Assembly (NCBI GenBank): GCA_964458575.1
Contig: CAYWMD010000066.1
Location: 1-34,722 of the forward strand
Direction of reading: 5' to 3'
DNA length: 34,722 bases
Source: CAYWMD01 sp964458575
GTDB lineage: Bacteria > Verrucomicrobiota > Verrucomicrobiia > Limisphaerales > JADLHS01
Positions 33,801 to 34,722 of this stretch are shown here, piece after piece. The notes beneath the pieces are model-generated. The model was given only the letters and a program-made list of their open reading frames with translations, was not told the origin of the DNA and searched no databases. A program made the position numbers and the translations under genes. Within the stretch, counting starts at the first letter, position 1; each line of letters begins with the position of its first letter.

Positions 33801-33816
33801 CCGCCGGTGTCGGCGG
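33801..33816. terminator. GC hairpin with flanking A/T runs, candidate bidirectional terminator
   Basis: CCGCCG-GTGT-CGGCGG (33801-33816) is a perfect 6-base, all-G/C stem. It is followed by TTTT on the + strand and, on the - strand, by CGATTTTGCG. It starts just after the stop of the membrane-protein gene on the - strand and so likely ends that transcript. Confidence 0.5.
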
Positions 33817-33818
33817 TT

Positions 33819-34382
33819 TTACGGCACAAATCGGTGGCGCTCCTTGAACGGCCGCTCATGACAAACAAAGCCGTTCAACTCGGCAAAGCGCCGCGCATAC
33901 GCCTCATCCGTGAACTGCAACTCAGCCATCCCCGGTTCAGCATCAATGATGCGCACCGCCCGCAGGTTGAACCGTCTGGCGAGCGTAAGCAAAAAAGCAC
34001 AGGCGAATCCACCGAAGACAAACAAGACCAGACGCCATGTGGCGGCGTCCGCCCCATCGTTTGGAACAACGACGCCCCTGGGCTGTTCCGGCCGAAGGAA
34101 GAACTTACCGAACAGGAGCGCTCCCACCGCGACGACTGTCACGATTGCGGCCAACCATCTCAGGGCCTTGTCCACCCACGCCCGGATCCGCACCGTCGGC
34201 ATGGGCACGCGGGTCACCGGTTTCCGCCACAAGGCGGCGATGATCGGAATGGGCGGAACCAGTTGAAAGGCCGGATGCCAGATTCGCACCGTCCGCCTTG
34301 GTTGGGCCTTGCCCGAGAATGGACACACGTCCGGAAAGCTCAACTGTTTGCTGAGGGGAATCCGAATGAAATGAACGGCCAT
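33819..34382 (-). CDS. Membrane protein of unknown function
   Basis: The 187-residue protein has two clear membrane helices near residues 79-100 (L-R-W-L-A-A-I-V-T-V-V-A-V-G-A-L-L-F) and 115-135 (L-V-L-F-V-F-G-G-F-A-C-A-F-L-L-T-L), between a polar N-terminus with C-P-F-S-G-K (about 20-25) and a charged C-terminal segment (I-I-D-A-E-P-G-M-A-E-L-Q-F). I know no family. The ATG at 34382 is preferred over more distant, Arg-rich upstream codons. It follows recA on the same strand after 77 bases. A longer + strand frame over the same bases is rejected because it also runs antisense to recA. Confidence 0.65.
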   Translation of the reverse strand: MAVHFIRIPLSKQLSFPDVCPFSGKAQPRRTVRIWHPAFQLVPPIPIIAALWRKPVTRVPMPTVRIRAWVDKALRWLAAIVTVVAVGALLFGKFFLRPEQPRGVVVPNDGADAATWRLVLFVFGGFACAFLLTLARRFNLRAVRIIDAEPGMAELQFTDEAYARRFAELNGFVCHERPFKERHRFVP

Positions 34383-34459
34383 TGTCCGCTTCAGGTTAAC
34401 CCTGCCTGCCGAAAGCTCCTGCCATTGCAATTGGCCGCGCCAACGCGAGGCCGCCCGCC

Positions 34460-34722
34460 TCAAGCAGTCGCCGACGCGCCGCGCTTCGCCATGATGGCAT
34501 CAATGACCTTCTGCGCCAGTGCGGGATTCTCGGCGAGCGCCTTCTGCGCGGCGTCTTTGCCCTGGCCGATGAGTTCGCCCGCGAACTGTAGCCACGCCCC
34601 TTTCTTGTCCACGGCGCCGGCCTCAATTCCCACATCCAGAATGCTGCCTTCCTTGTTGATGCCGTGGTTGTAGATGATGTCAAACTCGGCCTCGGCAAAC
34701 GGCGGCGCGACCTTGTTCTTCA
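34460..34722 (-). CDS. recA: RecA recombinase, C-terminal end (gene runs off the right edge)
   Basis: The last 86 residues of RecA are visible, reading on the - strand K-N-K-V-A-P-P-F-A-E-A-E-F-D-I-I-Y, then G-I-N-K-E-G-S-I-L-D-V-G, G-A-W-L-Q-F and G-Q-G-K-D-A-A, ending in a helical tail A-K-R-G-A-S-A-T-A. This matches the end of the RecA core (K-N-K-x-A-x-P-F) and the small C-terminal domain. The ATPase part with its Walker motifs lies outside the window. The E. coli-type acidic extreme C-terminus is replaced by a short, basic/alanine-rich one. Confidence 0.93.
   Translation of the reverse strand, partial: KNKVAPPFAEAEFDIIYNHGINKEGSILDVGIEAGAVDKKGAWLQFAGELIGQGKDAAQKALAENPALAQKVIDAIMAKRGASATA

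Noticed and set aside
33726..34673. 315-codon open frame on the + strand
   Set aside because: It runs antisense to recA and to a membrane-protein gene and has no domain-like pattern.
1..34722. CRISPR array, phage or defence island, tRNA/rRNA genes
   Set aside because: I saw no regularly spaced direct repeats, no cas or phage structural genes and no tRNA-like cloverleaf in the intergenic gaps, all of which are under about 220 bases.

Overview
The window looks like a G+C-rich chromosomal segment of a Verrucomicrobiota-type bacterium, perhaps of the Pedosphaera/Limisphaera group. This is inferred from family content: a GH127-malectin enzyme, a choice-of-anchor-Q beta-helix protein, an IF-3 with a long proline-rich tail, and short palindromic repeats translated in frame inside a gene. 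No rRNA or tRNA gene is visible, so the placement is tentative. Genes are densely packed. No gene-free stretch exceeds about 220 bases; the largest, 27057-27271, 31503-31711 and 33602-33818, hold no gene I can support.

Left part (2-9151, + strand): a carbohydrate-use locus. It holds the 3' part of a GH127 (beta-L-arabinofuranosidase-type) enzyme with a malectin domain, a GPH-type sugar:cation symporter, a 1206-residue protein of unknown function resembling a multidomain (alpha/alpha)6 carbohydrate enzyme, and a secreted clan GH-A glycoside hydrolase. A decayed IS transposase scrap lies between the first two genes. Two different palindromic repeats are embedded in frame in the 1206-residue gene. 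A serine acetyltransferase gene and a DUF433/DUF5615 toxin-antitoxin-like pair follow.

Middle part (11668-24212): a full set for reductive pyrimidine catabolism. It contains an M20 N-carbamoyl amidohydrolase (- strand), preT and preA (dihydropyrimidine dehydrogenase), a small membrane protein, an mmsA-type CoA-acylating semialdehyde dehydrogenase, a dihydropyrimidinase, an NCS1 nucleobase/hydantoin transporter and an AGXT2-like aminotransferase. The inferred route is uracil/thymine import, then dihydropyrimidine, N-carbamoyl-beta-amino acid, beta-alanine or beta-aminoisobutyrate, the semialdehyde, and acetyl-/propionyl-CoA. Two unrelated - strand genes (a coiled-coil membrane protein and an SGNH esterase) split the cluster into several transcription units. 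A GAF-only protein follows the amidase gene on its strand. No obvious transcriptional regulator is present.

Right part (24317-34722, - strand): mostly housekeeping or solitary genes. These are an MFS permease, an HDOD signalling protein, a large SNF2-family helicase, infC (apparent TTG start, not followed by rpmI-rplT), a secreted beta-helix protein, a small membrane protein, and the 3' end of recA running off the right edge.

The points most worth a second look are the unknown 1206-residue protein, the repeats translated inside it, the completeness of the pyrimidine pathway with its extra membrane protein, and the arrangement at the infC start.
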